Below are positions 24,764-38,300 of a stretch of 64,000 nucleotides of DNA, one piece after another. Location of the stretch: positions 1 through 64,000 of the forward strand of contig NW_027479464.1 of assembly GCF_051014685.1 (NCBI RefSeq). The letters run 5' to 3'. The DNA comes from Ptiloglossa arizonensis (Eukaryota > Arthropoda > Insecta > Hymenoptera > Colletidae). A model generated the notes under the pieces. It saw only the letters and a list, made by a program, of their open reading frames with translations. It did not search any database and was not told where the DNA came from. Position numbers and translations under genes: made by a program. The first letter of the stretch is position 1; every line of letters begins with the position of its first letter.

Positions 24764-27347
24764 TGGGTTAGGTTAATCCGTTCGCGAGATATGGGAGTTT
24801 GAAGCCAAGAAATGGTTGAGAAGGCAAAACATTTTTCGCATTTCTGCTGCTCCAAACGCTTAACCAGAATGGCCTAGGGAAAAAATACACATACCATTGT
24901 AATCGGGCGAGTTTCTACTTTCACACGCAACAGGAATCTTTGGGTTAGGTCAATCCGTTCGCGAGATATGGGAGTTTGAAGCCAAGAAATGGTTGAGAAG
25001 GCAAAAAATTTTTCGCAATTCTCTGCTCCAAACGCTTAACCAGAGTGGCCCAGGGAAAAAATACACATTCCGTTGTAATCGGGCGAGTTTCTACTTTCAG
25101 ATGCAATAGGAATTTTTGGGTTAGGTTAATATGTTCGCGAGATATGGGAGTTTGAAGCCAAGAAATGGTTGAGAAGGCAAAACATTTTTCGCATTTCTGC
25201 TGCTCCAAACGCTTAACCAGAATGGCCTAGGGAAAAAATACACATACCGCTGTAATCGAGCGAGTTTCTACTTTCAGATGCAATAGGAATTTTTGGGTTA
25301 GGTCAATCCGTTCGCTAGATATGGGAGTTTCAAGCTAAGAAATGGTTAAGAAGAGAACAAAGTTTTCGCACTTCTGCTGCTCCAATCGCTTAACCAGAAT
25401 GGCCTAGGGAAAAAATACACCTACCTTTGCAATCGGGCGAGTTTCTACTTTCAGATGCAATAGGAATTTTTGGGTTAGGTTAATATGTTCGCGAGATATG
25501 GGAGTTTGAAGCCAAGAAATGGTTGAGAAGGCAAAACATTTTTCGCAATTCTGCTGCTCCAAACGCTTAACCAGAGTGGCCTAGGGAAAAAATACACATA
25601 CCGCTGTAATCGAGCGAGTTTCTACTTTCAGATGCAATAGGAATTTTTGGGTTAGGTCAATCCGTTCGCGAGATATGGGAGTTTGAAGCTAAGAAATGGT
25701 TAAGAAGAGAACAAAGTTTTCGCACTTCTGCTGCTCCAATCGCTTAACCAGAATGGCCTAGGGAAAAAATACACCTACCTTTGCAATCGGGCGAGTTTCT
25801 ACTTTCAGATGCAATAGGAATTTTTGGGTTAGGTTAATATGTTCGCGAGATATGGGAGTTTGAAGCCAAGAAATGGTTGAGAAGGCAAAACATTTTTCGC
25901 AATTCTGCTGCTCCAAACGCTTAACCAGAGTGGCCTAGGGAAAAAATACACATACCGCTGTAATCGAGCGAGTTTCTACTTTCAGATGCAATAGGAATTT
26001 TTGGGTTAGGTCAATCCGTTCGCGAGATATGGGAGTTTGAAGCTAAGAAATGGTTAAGAAGAGAACAAAGTTTTCGCACTTCTGCTGCTCCAAACGCTTA
26101 ACCAGAATGGCCTAGGGAAAAAATACACCTACCTTTGCAATCGGGCGAGTTTCTACTTTCAGATGCAATAGGAATTTTTGGGTTAGGTTAATCCGTTCGC
26201 GAGATATGGGAGTTTGAAGCCAAGAAATGGTTGAGAAGGCAAAACATTTTTCGCAATTCTGCTGCTCCAAACGCTTAACCAGAATGGCCTAGGGAAAAAA
26301 TACACATACCGTTGTAATCGGGCGAGTTTCTGCTTTCACACGCAACAGGAATTTTTGGTTTAGGTCAATCCGTACGCGAAATATGGGAGTTTGAAGCCAA
26401 GAAATGGTTGAGGAGGCATACAATTTTTCGCAATTCTGCTGATCCAAACGCTTAACCAGAATGGCCTAGGGAAAAAATACACATACCGTTGTAATCGGGC
26501 GAGTTTCTACATTCTGGCGCAGCAGGAATTTTTGGGTTTGGTCAATCCGTTCGCGAGATATGGGACTTTGAAGCTAAGAAATGGTTGAGAAGACAACAAA
26601 TTTTTCGCAATTCTGCTGCTCCAAACGCTTAACCAGAATGGGCTAGGGAAGAAATACACATACCGTTGTAACCGGGCGATTTTCTACTTTCACACGCAAC
26701 AGGAATCTTTGGGTTAGGTCAATCCGTTCGCGAGATATGGGAGTTTGAAGCCAAGAAATGGTTGAGAAGGCAAAAAATTTTTCGCAATTCTGCTGCTCCA
26801 AACGCTTAACCAGAGTGGCCTAGGGAAAAAATACACATACCGCTGTAATCGAGCGAGTTTCTACTTTCAGATGCAATAGGAATTTTTCGGTTAGGTCAAT
26901 CCGTTCGCGAGATATGGGAGTTTGAAGCTAAGAAATGGTTAAGAAGAGAACAAAGTTTTCGCACTTCTGCTGCTCCAAACGCTTAACCCGAATGGCCTAG
27001 GGAAAAAATACACATACCGTTGGAATCGGGCGACATTCTACTTTCACACGCAACAGGAATTTTTGGGTTAGGTCAATCCGTTCGCGAGATATGGGAGTTT
27101 GAAGCCAAGAAATGGTTGAGACGGCAAAAAATTTTTCACAATTCTAATGCTCCAAACGCTTAACCAGAATGGCCTAGGGAAAAAATACACATACCGTTGT
27201 AATCGGGCGAGTTTCTACTTTCAGACGCAACAGGAATTTTTGGGTTAGGTCAGTCCGTTCGCGAGATATGGGAGTTTGAAGCCAAGAAATGGTTGAGAAG
27301 GCAAAAAATTTTTTGCAATTCTGCTGCTCCAAACGCTTAACCAGAGT
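24764..27347 (+). repeat. Mixed monomers with three tandem dimers (354 bp)
   Basis: At 25243, 25597 and 25951 the motif CATACCGCTGTAATCGAGCG recurs at exactly 354 bp. It alternates with a monomer carrying TAAGAAGAGAACAAAG, CTTTGCAATCGG and, in the first two, TTAATATGTTCG. This gives three dimers in a row; the third diverges (CCAAACGC and TTAATCCG). The dimer also exists once inside each 16-mer copy, so it was amplified locally from there. Near 25023 one CTG is missing (CAATTCTCTGCTCC). The remainder, 26300-27347, is made of known variant monomers in no clear period. Confidence 0.75.
27015..27031 (+). other. Best CENP-B-box-like variant (13 of 17)
   Basis: Here the motif reads TACCGTTGGAATCGGGC. 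The extra G at position 9 raises the match to the mammalian CENP-B box to 13 of 17. The same variant occurs at 28077-28093 and 29670-29686, which are paralogous positions 1593 bp apart in the 9-mer repeat. The two T's of the essential TTCG remain unmatched, so canonical binding would not be expected. Confidence 0.35.
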
Positions 27348-28940
27348 GGCCTAGGGAAAAAATACACATACCGTTGTAATCGGGCGAGTTCCTACATTCT
27401 GGCGCAGCAGGAACTTTTGGGTTTGGTCAATCCGTTCGCGAGATATGGTAGTTTGAAGCTAAGAAATGGTTAAGAAGAGAACAATGTTTTCGCACTTCTG
27501 CTGCTCCAAACGCTTAACCAGAATGGCCTAGGGAAAAAATACACCTACCTTTGTAATCGGGCGAGTTTCTACTTTCAGATGCAATAGGAACTTTTGGGTT
27601 AGGTTAATCCGTTCGCGAGATATGGGAGTTTGAAGCCAAGAAATGGTTGAGAAGGCAAAACATTTTTCGCAATTCTGCTGCTCCAAACGCTTAACCAGAG
27701 TGGCCTAGGGAAAAAATACACATACCGCTGTAATCGAGCGAGTTTCTACTTTCAGATGCAATAGGAATTTTTGGGTTAGGTCAATCCGTTCGCGAGATAT
27801 GGGAGTTTGAAGCTAAGAAATGGTTAAGAAGAGAACAAAGTTTTCGCACGTCTGCTGCTCCAAACGCTTAACCAGAATGGCCTAGGGAAAAAATACACCT
27901 ACCTTTGTAATCGGGCGAGTTTCTACTTTCAGATGCAATAGGAATTTTTGGGTTAGGTTAATCCGTTCGCGAGATATGGGAGTTTGAAGCCAAGAAATGG
28001 TTGAGAAGGCAAAACATTTTTCGCACTTCCGCTGCTCCAAACGCTTAACCAGAATGGCCTAGGGAAAAAATACACGTACCGTTGGAATCGGGCGAGTTTC
28101 TACTTTCACACGCAACAGGAATTTTTTGGTTAGGTCAATCCGTTCGCGAGATATGGGAGTTTGAATCCAAGAAATGGTTGAGAAGGCAAAAAATTTTTCG
28201 CAATTCTAATGCTCCAAACGCTTAACCAGAATGGCCTAGGGAAAAAATACACATACTGTTGTAATCGGGCGAGTTTCAACTTTCAGATGCAATAGGAATT
28301 TTTGGGTTAGGTCAACCCGTTCGCGAGATATGGGAGATTGAAGACAAGAAATGGTTGAGAAGGCAAAAAATTTTTCGCAATTCTGCTGCTCCAAACGCTT
28401 AACCAGAATGGCCTAGGGAAAAAATACACGTACCGTTGTAATCGGGCGAGTTTCTACTTTCAGACGCAACAGGAATTTTTGGGTTAGGTCAGTCCGTTCG
28501 CGAGATATGGGAGTTTGAAACCAAGAAATTGTTGAGAAGGCAAAACATTTTTCCCAATTCTGCTGCTCCAAACGCTTAACAAGAATGGCCTAGGGAAAAA
28601 ATACACATACCGTTGTAATCGGGCGAGTTTCTACTTTCAGATGTAACAGCAATTTTTGGGTAAGGTCAATCCGTTCGCGAGATATGGGAGTTTGAAGCTA
28701 AGAAATGGTTGAGAAGACAACAAATTTTTCGCAATTCTGCTGCTCCAAACGCTTAACCAGTATGGCCTAGGGAAAAAATACACGTACCGCTGTAATCGGG
28801 CGAGTTTCTACTTTCAGATGCAATAGGAATTTTTCGGTTAGGACAATCCGTTCGCGAGATATGGGAGTTTGAAGCCAAGAAACGGTTGAGAAGGCAAAAA
28901 ATTTTTCGCAATTCTGCTGCTCCATACGCTTAACCAGAAT
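27348..28940 (+). repeat. 9-monomer higher-order repeat, copy 1 (1593 bp)
   Basis: The marker GAGTTCCTACATTCTGG lies at 27387 and again at 28980, offset 1593 (9 x 177). GTAGTTTGAAGC, GAACAATGTTTTCGC, TTCGCACGTCTGCTG, CACTTCCGCTGC and TTTTTCCCAATTCTG recur at the same offset. The period equals that of the sub-repeat at 1013-3798 but the monomer content differs, so the two are independent 9-monomer events. End points are approximate to about 10 bp. Confidence 0.85.
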
Positions 28941-30533
28941 GGCCTAGGGAAAAAATACACATACCGTTGTAATCGGGCGAGTTCCTACATTCTGGCGCAG
29001 CAGGAACTTTTGGGTTTGGTCAATCCGTTCGCGAGATATGGTAGTTTGAAGCTAAGAAATGGTTAAGAAGAGAACAATGTTTTCGCACTTCTGCTGCTCC
29101 AAACGCTTAACCAGAATGGCCTAGGGAAAAAATACACCTACCTTTGTAATCGGGCGAGTTTCTACTTTCAGATGCAATAGGAACTTTTGGGTTAGGTTAA
29201 TCCGTTCGCGAGATATGGGAGTTTGAAGCCAAGAAATGGTTGAGAAGGCAAAGCATTTTTCGCAATTCTGCTGCTCCAAACGCTTAACCAGAGTGGCCTA
29301 GGGAAAAAATACACATACCGCTGTAATCGAGCGAGTTTCTACTTTCAGATGCAATAGGAATTTTTGGGTTAGGTCAATCCGTTCGCGAGATATGGGAGTT
29401 TGAAGCTAAGAAATGGTTAAGAAGAGAACAAAGTTTTCGCACGTCTGCTGCTCCAAACGCTTAACCAGAATGGCCTAGGGAAAAAATACACCTACCTTTG
29501 TAATCGGGCGAGTTTCTACTTTCAGATGCAATAGGAATTTTTGGGTTAGGTTAATCCGTTCGCGAGATATGGGAGTTTGAAGCCAAGAAATGGTTGAGAA
29601 GGCAAAACATTTTTCGCACTTCCGCTGCTCCAAACGCTTAACCAGAATGGCCTAGGGAAAAAATACACGTACCGTTGGAATCGGGCGAGTTTCTACTTTC
29701 ACACGCAACAGGAATTTTTTGGTTAGGTCAATCCGTTCGCGAGATATGGGAGTTTGAATCCAAGAAATGGTTGAGAAGGCAAAAAATTTTTCGCAATTCC
29801 TAATGCTCCAAACGCTTAACCAGAATGGCCTAGGAAAAAATACACATACTGTTGTAATCGGGCGAGTTTCAACTTTCAGATGCAATAGGAATTTTTGGTT
29901 AGGTCAACCCGTTCGCGAGATATGGGAGATTGAAGACAAGAAATGGTTGAGAAGGCAAAAAATTTTTCGCAATTCTGCTGCTCCAAACGCTTAACCAGAA
30001 TGGCCTAGGGAAAAAATACACGTACCGTTGTAATCGGGCGAGTTTCTACTTTCAGACGCAACAGGAATTTTTGGGTTAGGTCAGTCCGTTCGCGAGATAT
30101 GGGAGTTTGAAACCAAGAAATTGTTGAGAAGGCAAAACATTTTTCCCAATTCTGCTGCTCCAAACGCTTAACAAGAATGGCCTAGGGAAAAAATACACAT
30201 ACCGTTGTAATCGGGCGAGTTTCTACTTTCAGATGTAACAGCAATTTTTGGGTAAGGTCAATCCGTTCGCGAGATATGGGAGTTTGAAGCTAAGAAATGG
30301 TTGAGAAGACAACAAATTTTTCGCAATTCTGCTGCTCCAAACGCTTAACCAGTATGGCCTAGGGAAAAAATACACGTACCGCTGTAATCGGGCGAGTTTC
30401 TACTTTCAGATGCAATAGGAATTTTTCGGTTAGGACAATCCGTTCGCGAGATATGGGAGTTTGAAGCCAAGAAACGGTTGAGAAGGCAAAAAATTTTTCG
30501 CAATTCTGCTGCTCCATACGCTTAACCAGAATG
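28941..30533 (+). repeat. 9-monomer higher-order repeat, copy 2 (about 1593 bp)
   Basis: This is a tandem copy of the preceding 9-mer. It differs by AAAGCATTTTT near 29252 (A to G) and by three clustered indels absent from copy 1: CAATTCCTAATGC (about 29797), CCTAGGAAAAAATAC (about 29831) and TTTTTGGTTAGG (about 29894). The cluster within about 100 bases, in an otherwise near-perfect copy, looks like local consensus error. Confidence 0.83.
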
Positions 30534-32529
30534 GCCTAGGGAAAAATACACGTACCGCTGTAATCGGGCGAGTTTCTACTTTCAGATGCAATAGGAATTT
30601 TTGGGTTAGGTCAATCCGTTCGCGAGATATGGGAGTTTGAAGCCAAGAAATGGTTGAGAAGGCAAAAAATTTTCCGCAATTCTAATGCTCCAAACGCTTA
30701 ACCAGAATGGCCTAGGGAAAAAATACACATACCGTTGTAATCGGGCGAGTTTCTACTTTCAGACGCAACAGGAATTTTGGGTTAGGTCAGTCCGTTCGCG
30801 AGATATCGGAGTTTGAAACCAAGAAATTGTTGAGAAGGCAAAACATTTTTCGCAATTCTGCTGCTCCAAACACTTAACCAGAATGGCCTAGGGAAAAAAT
30901 ACACATACCGTTGTAATCGGGCGAGTTTCTACTTTCAGATGTAACAGCAATTTTTGGGTTAGGTCAATCCGTTCGCGAGATATGGGAGTTTGAAGCTAAG
31001 AAATGGTTGAGAATACAACAAATTTTTCGCACTTCTGCTGCTCCAAACGCTTAACCAGAATGGCCTAGGGAAAAAATACACCTACCTTTGTAATCGGGCG
31101 AGTTTCTACTTTCAGGTGCAATAGGAATTTTTGGGTTAGGTTAATCCGTTCGCGAGATATGGGAGTTTGAAGCCAAGAAATGGTTGAGAAGGCAAAAAAT
31201 TTTTCGCAATTCTGCTGCTCCAAACGCTTAACCAGAGTGGCCCAGGGAAAAAATACACATACCGTTGTAATCGGGCGAGTTTCTACTTTCAGATGCAATA
31301 GGAATTTTTGGGTTAGGTCAATCCGTTCGCGAGATATGGGAGTTTGAAGCCAAGAAATGGTTGAGAAGGCATACAATTATTCGCAATTCTGCTGATCCAA
31401 ACGCTTAACCAGAGTGGCCTAGGGAAAAAATACACATACCGCTGTAATCGAGCGAGTTTCTACTTTCAGATGCAATAGGAATTTTTGGGTTAGGTCAATC
31501 CGTTCGCTAGATATGGGAGTTTGAAGCTAAGAAATGGTTAAGAAGAGAACAAAGTTTTCGCACTTCTGCTGCTCCAATCGCTTAACCAGAATGGCCTAGG
31601 GAAAAAATACACCTACCTTTGCAATCGGGCGAGTTTCTACTTTCAGATGCAATAGGAATTTTTGGGTTAGGTTAATCCGTTCGCGAGATATGGGAGTTTG
31701 AAGCCAAGAAATGGTTGAGAGGGCAAAACATTTTTCGCAATTCTGCTGCTCCAAACGCTTAACCAGAATGGCCTAGGGAAAAAATACACATACCGTTGTA
31801 ATCGGGCGAGTTTCTGCTTTCACACGCAACAGGAATTTTTGGGTTAGGTCAATCCGTTCGCGAAATATGGGAGTTTGAAGCCAAGAAATGGTTGAGAAGG
31901 CATACAATTTTTCGCAATTCTGCTGGTCCAAACGCTTAACCAGAGTGGCCTAGGGAAAAAATACACATACCGCTGTAATCGAGCGAGTTTCTATTTTCAG
32001 ATGCAATAGGAATTTTTGGGTTAGTTCAATCCGTTCGCGAGATATGGGAGTTTGAAGCTAAGAAATGGTTAAGAAGAGAACAAAGTTTCGCACTTCTGCT
32101 GCTCCAATCGCTTAACCAGAATGCCCTAGGGAAAAAATACCCGTACCGCTGTAATCGAGCGAGTTTCTACTTTCAGATGCAATCGGAATTTTTGGGTTAG
32201 GTCAATCCCTTCGCGAGATATGGGAGTTTGAAGCTAAGAAATGGTTAAGAAGAGAACAAAGTTTTCGCACTTCTGCTGCTCCAAACGCTTAACCAGAATG
32301 GCCTAGGGAAAAAATACACATACCGTTGTAATCGGGCGAGTTTCTACTTTCACACGCAACAGGAACTTTTGGGTTAGGTCAATCCGTTCGCGAGATATGG
32401 GAGTTTGAAGCCAAGAAATGGTTGAGAAGGCATACAATTTTTCGCAATTCTGCTGATCCAAACGCTTAACCAGAATGGCCTAGGGAAAAAATACACATGC
32501 CGTTGTAATCGGGCTAGTTTCTACATTCA
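30534..32529 (+). repeat. Diverged satellite monomers, no clear higher-order period
   Basis: Monomers are in register. Parts recall the 16-mer block: about 31330-31680 matches about 20550-20880 with CATACAATTATTCGC and CTAGATATGGG. No block in this stretch has a close tandem partner. Private changes such as CCCTTCGCGAG (about 32208) and ATACCCGTACCG (about 32139) suggest older, less homogenised sequence. No gene is seen. Confidence 0.65.
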
Positions 32530-35385
32530 CACGCAACAGGAATTTTTGGCTTAGGTCAATCCGTTCGCGAGATATGGGAGTTTGAAGCCAAGAATTGGTT
32601 GAGAAGGCAACAAATTTTTCGCAATTCTGCTGCTCCAAACGCTTAACCAGAATGGGCTAGGGAAAAAATACACGTACCGCTGTAATCGGGCGAGTTTCTA
32701 CTTTCAGATGCAGTAGGAATTTTTGGGTTAGGTCAATCCGTTCGCGAGATATGGGAGTTTGAAGCCAAGAAATGGTTGAGAAGGCAAAAAATTTTCGCAA
32801 TTCAGCTGCTCCAAACGCTTACCCAGAATGGCCTAGGGAAAAAATACACATACCGTTGTAATCGGGCGAGTTTCTACTTTCAGACGCAACAGGAATTTTT
32901 GGGTTATGTCAGTCCGTTCGCGAGATATGGGAGTTTGAAACCAAGAAATTGTCGAGAAGTCAAAAAATTTTTCGCAATTCTGCGGCTCCAAACGCTTAAA
33001 CAGAATGGCCTGGGGAAAAAATACACATACCGATGTAATCGGGCGAGTTTCTACTTTCAGATGTAACAGGAATTTTTGGGTTATGTCAATCCGTTCGCGA
33101 GATATGGGAGTTTGAAGCTAAGAAATGGTTGAGAAGACAACAAATTTTTCGCAATTCTGCTCCTCCAAACGCTTAACCAGAATGCCCTAGGGAACAAATA
33201 CACGTACCGCTGTAATCGAGCGAGTTTCTACTTTCAGATGCAATAGGAATTTTTGGGTTAGGTCAGTCCGTTCGCGAGATATGGGAGTTTGAAGCTAAGA
33301 AATGGTTAAGAAGAGAACAAAGTTTTCGCACTTCTGCTGCTCCAAACGCTTAACCAGAATGGCCTAGGGAAAAAATACACATACCGTTGTAATCGGGCGA
33401 GTTTCTACTTTCACACGCAACAGGAACTTTTGGGTTAGGTCAATCCGTTCGCGAGATATGGGAGTTTGAAGCCAAGAAATGGTTGAGAAGGCATACAATT
33501 TTTCGCAATTCTGCTGATCCAAACGCTTAACCAGAATGGCCTAGGGAAAAAATACACATACCGTTGTAATCGGGCTAGTTTCTACATTCTGGCGCAGCAG
33601 GAATTTTTGGGTTTGGTCAATCGGTTCGCGAGATATGGGACTTTCAAGCTAAGAAATGGTTGAGAAGACAACAAACTTTTCGCAATTCTGCTGCTCCAAA
33701 CGCTTAACCAGAATGGGCTAGGGAAGAAATACACATACCGTTGTAATCGGGCGATTTTCTACTTTCACACGCAACAGGAATCTTTGGGTTAGGTCAATCC
33801 GTTCGCGAGATATGGGGGTTTGAAGCCAAGAAATGGTTGAGAAGGCAAAAAATTTTTCGCAATTCTGCTGCTCCAAACGCTTAACCAGAGTGGCCTAGGG
33901 AAAAAATACACATACTGTTGTAATCGGGCGAGTTTCTACTTTCAGATGCAATAGGAATTTTTGGGTTAGTTCAATCCGTTCGCGAGATATGGGACTTTGA
34001 AGCTAAGAAATGGTTGAGAAGACAACAAATTTTTCGCAATTCTGATGCTCCAAACGCTTAACCAGAATTGGCTAGGGAAAAAATACACATACCGTTGTAA
34101 TCGGGCGAGTTTCCACTTTCACACGCAACAGGAATTTTTGGGTTACGTCAATCCGTTCGCGAGATATGGGAGTTTGAAGCTAAGAAACGGTTGAGAAGGC
34201 AACAAATTTTTCGCAATTCTGCTGCTCCAAACGCTTAACCAGAATGGGCTAGGGAAAAAATACACGTACCGCTGTAATCGGGCGAGTTTCTACTTTCAGA
34301 TGCAATAGGAATTTTTGGGTTAGGTCACTCCGTTCGCGAGATATGGGAGTTTGAAGCTAAGAAATGGTTAAGAATAGAACAAAGTTTTCGCACTTCTGCT
34401 GCTCCAAACGCTTAACCAGAATGGCCTACGGAAAAAATACACCTACCTTTGTAATCGGGCGAGTTTCTACTTTCAGATGCAATCGGAATTTTTGGGTTAG
34501 GTCAATCCGTTCGCGAGATATGGGACTTTGAAGCTAAGAAATGGTTGAGAAGACAACAAATTTTTCGCAATTCTGCTGCTCCAAACGCTTAACCAGAATG
34601 GGCTAGGGAAAAAATACACATACCGTTGTAATCGGGCGAGTTTCCACTTTCACACGCAACAGGAATTTTTGGCTTAGGTCAATCCGTTCGCGAGATATGG
34701 GAGTTTGAAGCCAAGAATTGGTTGAGAAGGCAAAAAATTTTTCGCAATTCTGCTGCTCCAAACGCTTAACCAGAATGGGCTAGGGAAAAAATACACGTAC
34801 CGCTGTAATCGGGCGAGTTTCTACTTTCAGATGCAGTAGGAATTTTTGGGTTAGGTCAATCCGTTCGCGAGATATGGGAGTTTGAAGCCAAGAAAAGGTT
34901 GAGAAGGCAAAAAATTTTCGCAATTCAGCTGCTCCAAACGCTTACCCAGAATGGCCTAGGGAAAAAATACACATACCGTTGTAATCGGGTGAGTTTCTAC
35001 TTTCAGACGCAACAGGAATTTTTGGGTTATGTCAGTCCGTTCGCGAGATATGGGAGTTTGAAACCAAGAAATTGTCGAGGAGTCAAAAAATTTTTCGCAA
35101 TTCTGCTGCTCCAAACGCTTAAACAGAATGGCCTGGGGAAAAAATACACATACCGATGTAATCGGGCGAGTTTCTACTTTCAGATGTAACAGGAATTTTT
35201 GGGTTATGTCAATCCGTTCGCGAGATATGGGAGTTTGAAGCTAAGAAATGGTTGAGAAGACAACAAATTTTTCGCAATTCTGCTCCTCCAAACGCTTAAC
35301 CAGAATGCCCTAGGGAAAAAATACACGTACCGCTGTAATCGAGCGAGTTTCTACTTTCAGATGCAATAGGAATTTTTGGGTTAGG
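32530..35385 (+). repeat. Pair of about 730-bp blocks 12 monomers apart
   Basis: About 32530-33260 is repeated at about 34653-35383, offset 2123 (12 x 177 less one base). Shared markers are TTTTTGGCTTAGGTC (about 32542 and 34665), CCAAGAATTGG, CAATTCAGCTGC with CTTACCCAGAATGG, GAAATTGTCGAG and AACAGAATGGCCTGGGG. The stretch between (33260-34652) is a mixture of variant monomers. This is the first appearance of the GTCGAG, CTTACCCAG and GGGTTATGTCAGTCC families that dominate up to 48.6 kb. Confidence 0.72.
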
Positions 35386-38300
35386 TCAATCCGTTCGCGA
35401 GATATGGGAGTTTGAAGACAAGAAATGGTTGAGAAGGCAAAAAATTTTTCGCAATTCTGCTGCTCCAATCGCTTAACCAGAATGGCCTAGGGAAAAAATA
35501 CACATACCCTTGTAATCGGGCTAGTTTCTACATTCTGGCGCAGCAGGAATTTTTGGGTTTGGTCAATCCGTTCGCGAGATATGGGACTTTGAAGCTAAGA
35601 AATGGTTGAGAAGACAACAAATTTTTCGCAATTCTGCTGCTCCAAACGCTTAACCAGAATGGGCTAGGGAAAAAATACACATACGTTGTAATCGGGCGAG
35701 TTTCTACTTTTAGATGCAATAGGAATTTTTGGGTTAGGTCAATCCGTTCGCGAGATATGGGTGTTTGAAGACAAGAAATGGTTGAGAAGGCAAAAAATTT
35801 TTCGCAATTCTGCTGCTCCAATCGCTTAACCAGAATGGCCTAGGGAAAAAATACACGTACCGCTGTAATCGGGCGAGTTTCTACTTTCAGATGCAGTAGG
35901 AATTTTTGGGTTAGGTCAATCCGTTCGCGAGATATGGGAGTTTGAGGCCAAGAAATGGTTGAGAAGGCAAAAAATTTTCGCAATTCAGCTTCTCCAAACG
36001 CTTACCCAGAATGGCCTAGGGAAAAAATACACATACCATTGTAATCGGCCGAGTTTCTACTTTCAGACGCAACAGGAACTTTTGGGTTATGTCAGTCCGT
36101 TCGCGAGATATGGGAGTTTGAAAACAAGAAATTGTCGAGAAGTCAAAAAAATTTTCGCAATTCTGCTGCTCCAAACGCTTAACCAGAATGGCCTGGGGAA
36201 AAAATACACATACCGATGTAATCGGGCGAGTTTCTACTTTCAGATGTAACAGGAATTTTTGGGTTATGTCAATCCGTTCGCGTGATATGGGAGTTTGAAG
36301 CTAAGAAATGGTTGAGAAGACAACAAGTTTTTCGCAATTCTGCTGCTCCAAACGCTTAACCAGAATGGGCTAGGGATATAATACACATACCGTTGTAATC
36401 GGGCGAGTTTCCACTTTCACACGCAACAGGAATTTTTGGTTTAGGTCAATCCGTTCGCGAGATATGGGAGTTTGAAGCCAAGAATTGGTTGAGAAGCCAA
36501 CAAATTTTTCGCAATTCTGCTGCTCCAAACGCTTAACCAGAATGGGCTAGGGAAAAAATACACGTACCGCTGTAATCGGGCGAGTTTCTACTTTCAGATG
36601 CAGTAGGAATTTTTGGGTTAGGTCAATCCGTTCGCGAGATATGGGAGTTTGAAGCCAAGAAATGGTTGAGAAGGCAAAAAATTTTCGCAATTCAGCTGCT
36701 CCAAACGCTTACCCAGAATGGCCTAGGGAAAAAATACACATACCGTTGTAATCGGGCGAGTTTCTACTTTCAGACGCAACAGGAATTTTTGGGTTATGTC
36801 AGTCCGTTCGCGAGATATGGGAGTTTGAAACCAAGAAATTGTCGAGAAGTCAAAAAAATTTTCGCAATTCTGCTGCTCCAAACGCTTAACCAGAATGGCC
36901 TGGGGAAAAAATACACATACCGATGTAATCGGGCGAGTTTCTACTTTCAGATGTAACAGGAATTTTTGGGTTATGTCAATCCGTTCGCGTGATATGGGAG
37001 TTTGAAGCTAAGAAATGGTTGAGAAGACAACAAGTTTTTCGCAATTCTGCTCCTCCGAACGCTTAACCAGAATGCCCTAGGGAAAAAATACACGTACCGC
37101 TGTAATCGAGCGAGTTTCTACTTTCAGATGCAATAGGAATTTTTGGGTTAGGTCAATCCGTTCGCGAGATATGGGAGTTTGAAGCTAAGAAATGGTTAAG
37201 AAGAGAACAAAGTTTTCGCACTTCTGCTGCTACAAACGCTTAACCAGAATGGCCTACGGAAAAAATACACCTACCTTTGTAATCGGTCGAGTTTCTACTT
37301 TCAGATGCAATAGGAATTTTTGGGTTAGGTCAATCCGTTCGCGAGATACGGGACTTTGAAGCTAAGAAATGGTTGAGAAGGCAAAACATTTTTCGCAATT
37401 CTGCTGCTCCAAACGCTTAACCAGAATGGGCTAGGGAAAAGATACACATACCGTTGTAATCGGGCGAGTTTCTACTTTCACACGCAACAGGAACTTTTGG
37501 GTTAGGTCAATCCGTTCGCGAGATATGGGAGTTTGAAGCCAAGAAATGGTTGAGAAGGCATACAATTTTTCGCAATTCTGCTGATCCAAACGCTTAACCA
37601 GAATGGGCTAGGGAAAAAATACACATACCGTTGTAATCGGGCGAGTTTCTACTTTCAGACGCAACAGGAATTTTTGGGTTATGTCAGTCCGTTCGCGAGA
37701 TATGGGAGTTTGAAACCAAGAAATTGTCGAGAAGTCAAAAAATTTTTCGCAATTCTGCTGCTCCAAACGCTTAAACAGAATGGCCTGGGGAAAAAATACA
37801 CATACCGATGTAATCGGGCGAGTTTCTACTTTCAGATGCAATAGGAATTTTTGGGTTAGGTCAATCCGTTCGCGAGATATGGGAGTTTGAAGACAAGAAA
37901 TGGTTGAGAAGGCAAAAAATTTTTCGCAATTCTGCTGCTCCAATCGCTTAACCAGAATGGCCTGGGGAAAAAATACACGTACCGCTGTAATCGGGCGAGT
38001 TTCTACTTTCAGATGCAGTAGGAATTTTTGGGTTAGGTCAATCCGTTCGCGAGATATGGGAGTTTGAAGCCAAGAAATGGTTGAGAAGGCAAAAAATTTT
38101 CGCAATTCAGCTGCTCCAAACGCTTACCCAGAATGGCCTAGGGAAAAAATACACATACCATTGTAATCGGCCGAGTTTCTACTTTCAGACGCAACAGGAA
38201 TTTTTGGGTTATGTCAGTCCGTTCGCGAGATATGGGAGTTTGAAAACAAGAAATTGTCGAGAAGTCAAAAAAATTTTCGCAATTCTGCTGCTCCAAACGC

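Noticed and set aside
36368..36380. TATA-like GGGATATAATACAC variants as promoters (also near 39026, 40440 and 44510)
   Set aside because: They are single-base variants of the GGGAAAAAATACAC satellite segment with no gene downstream.
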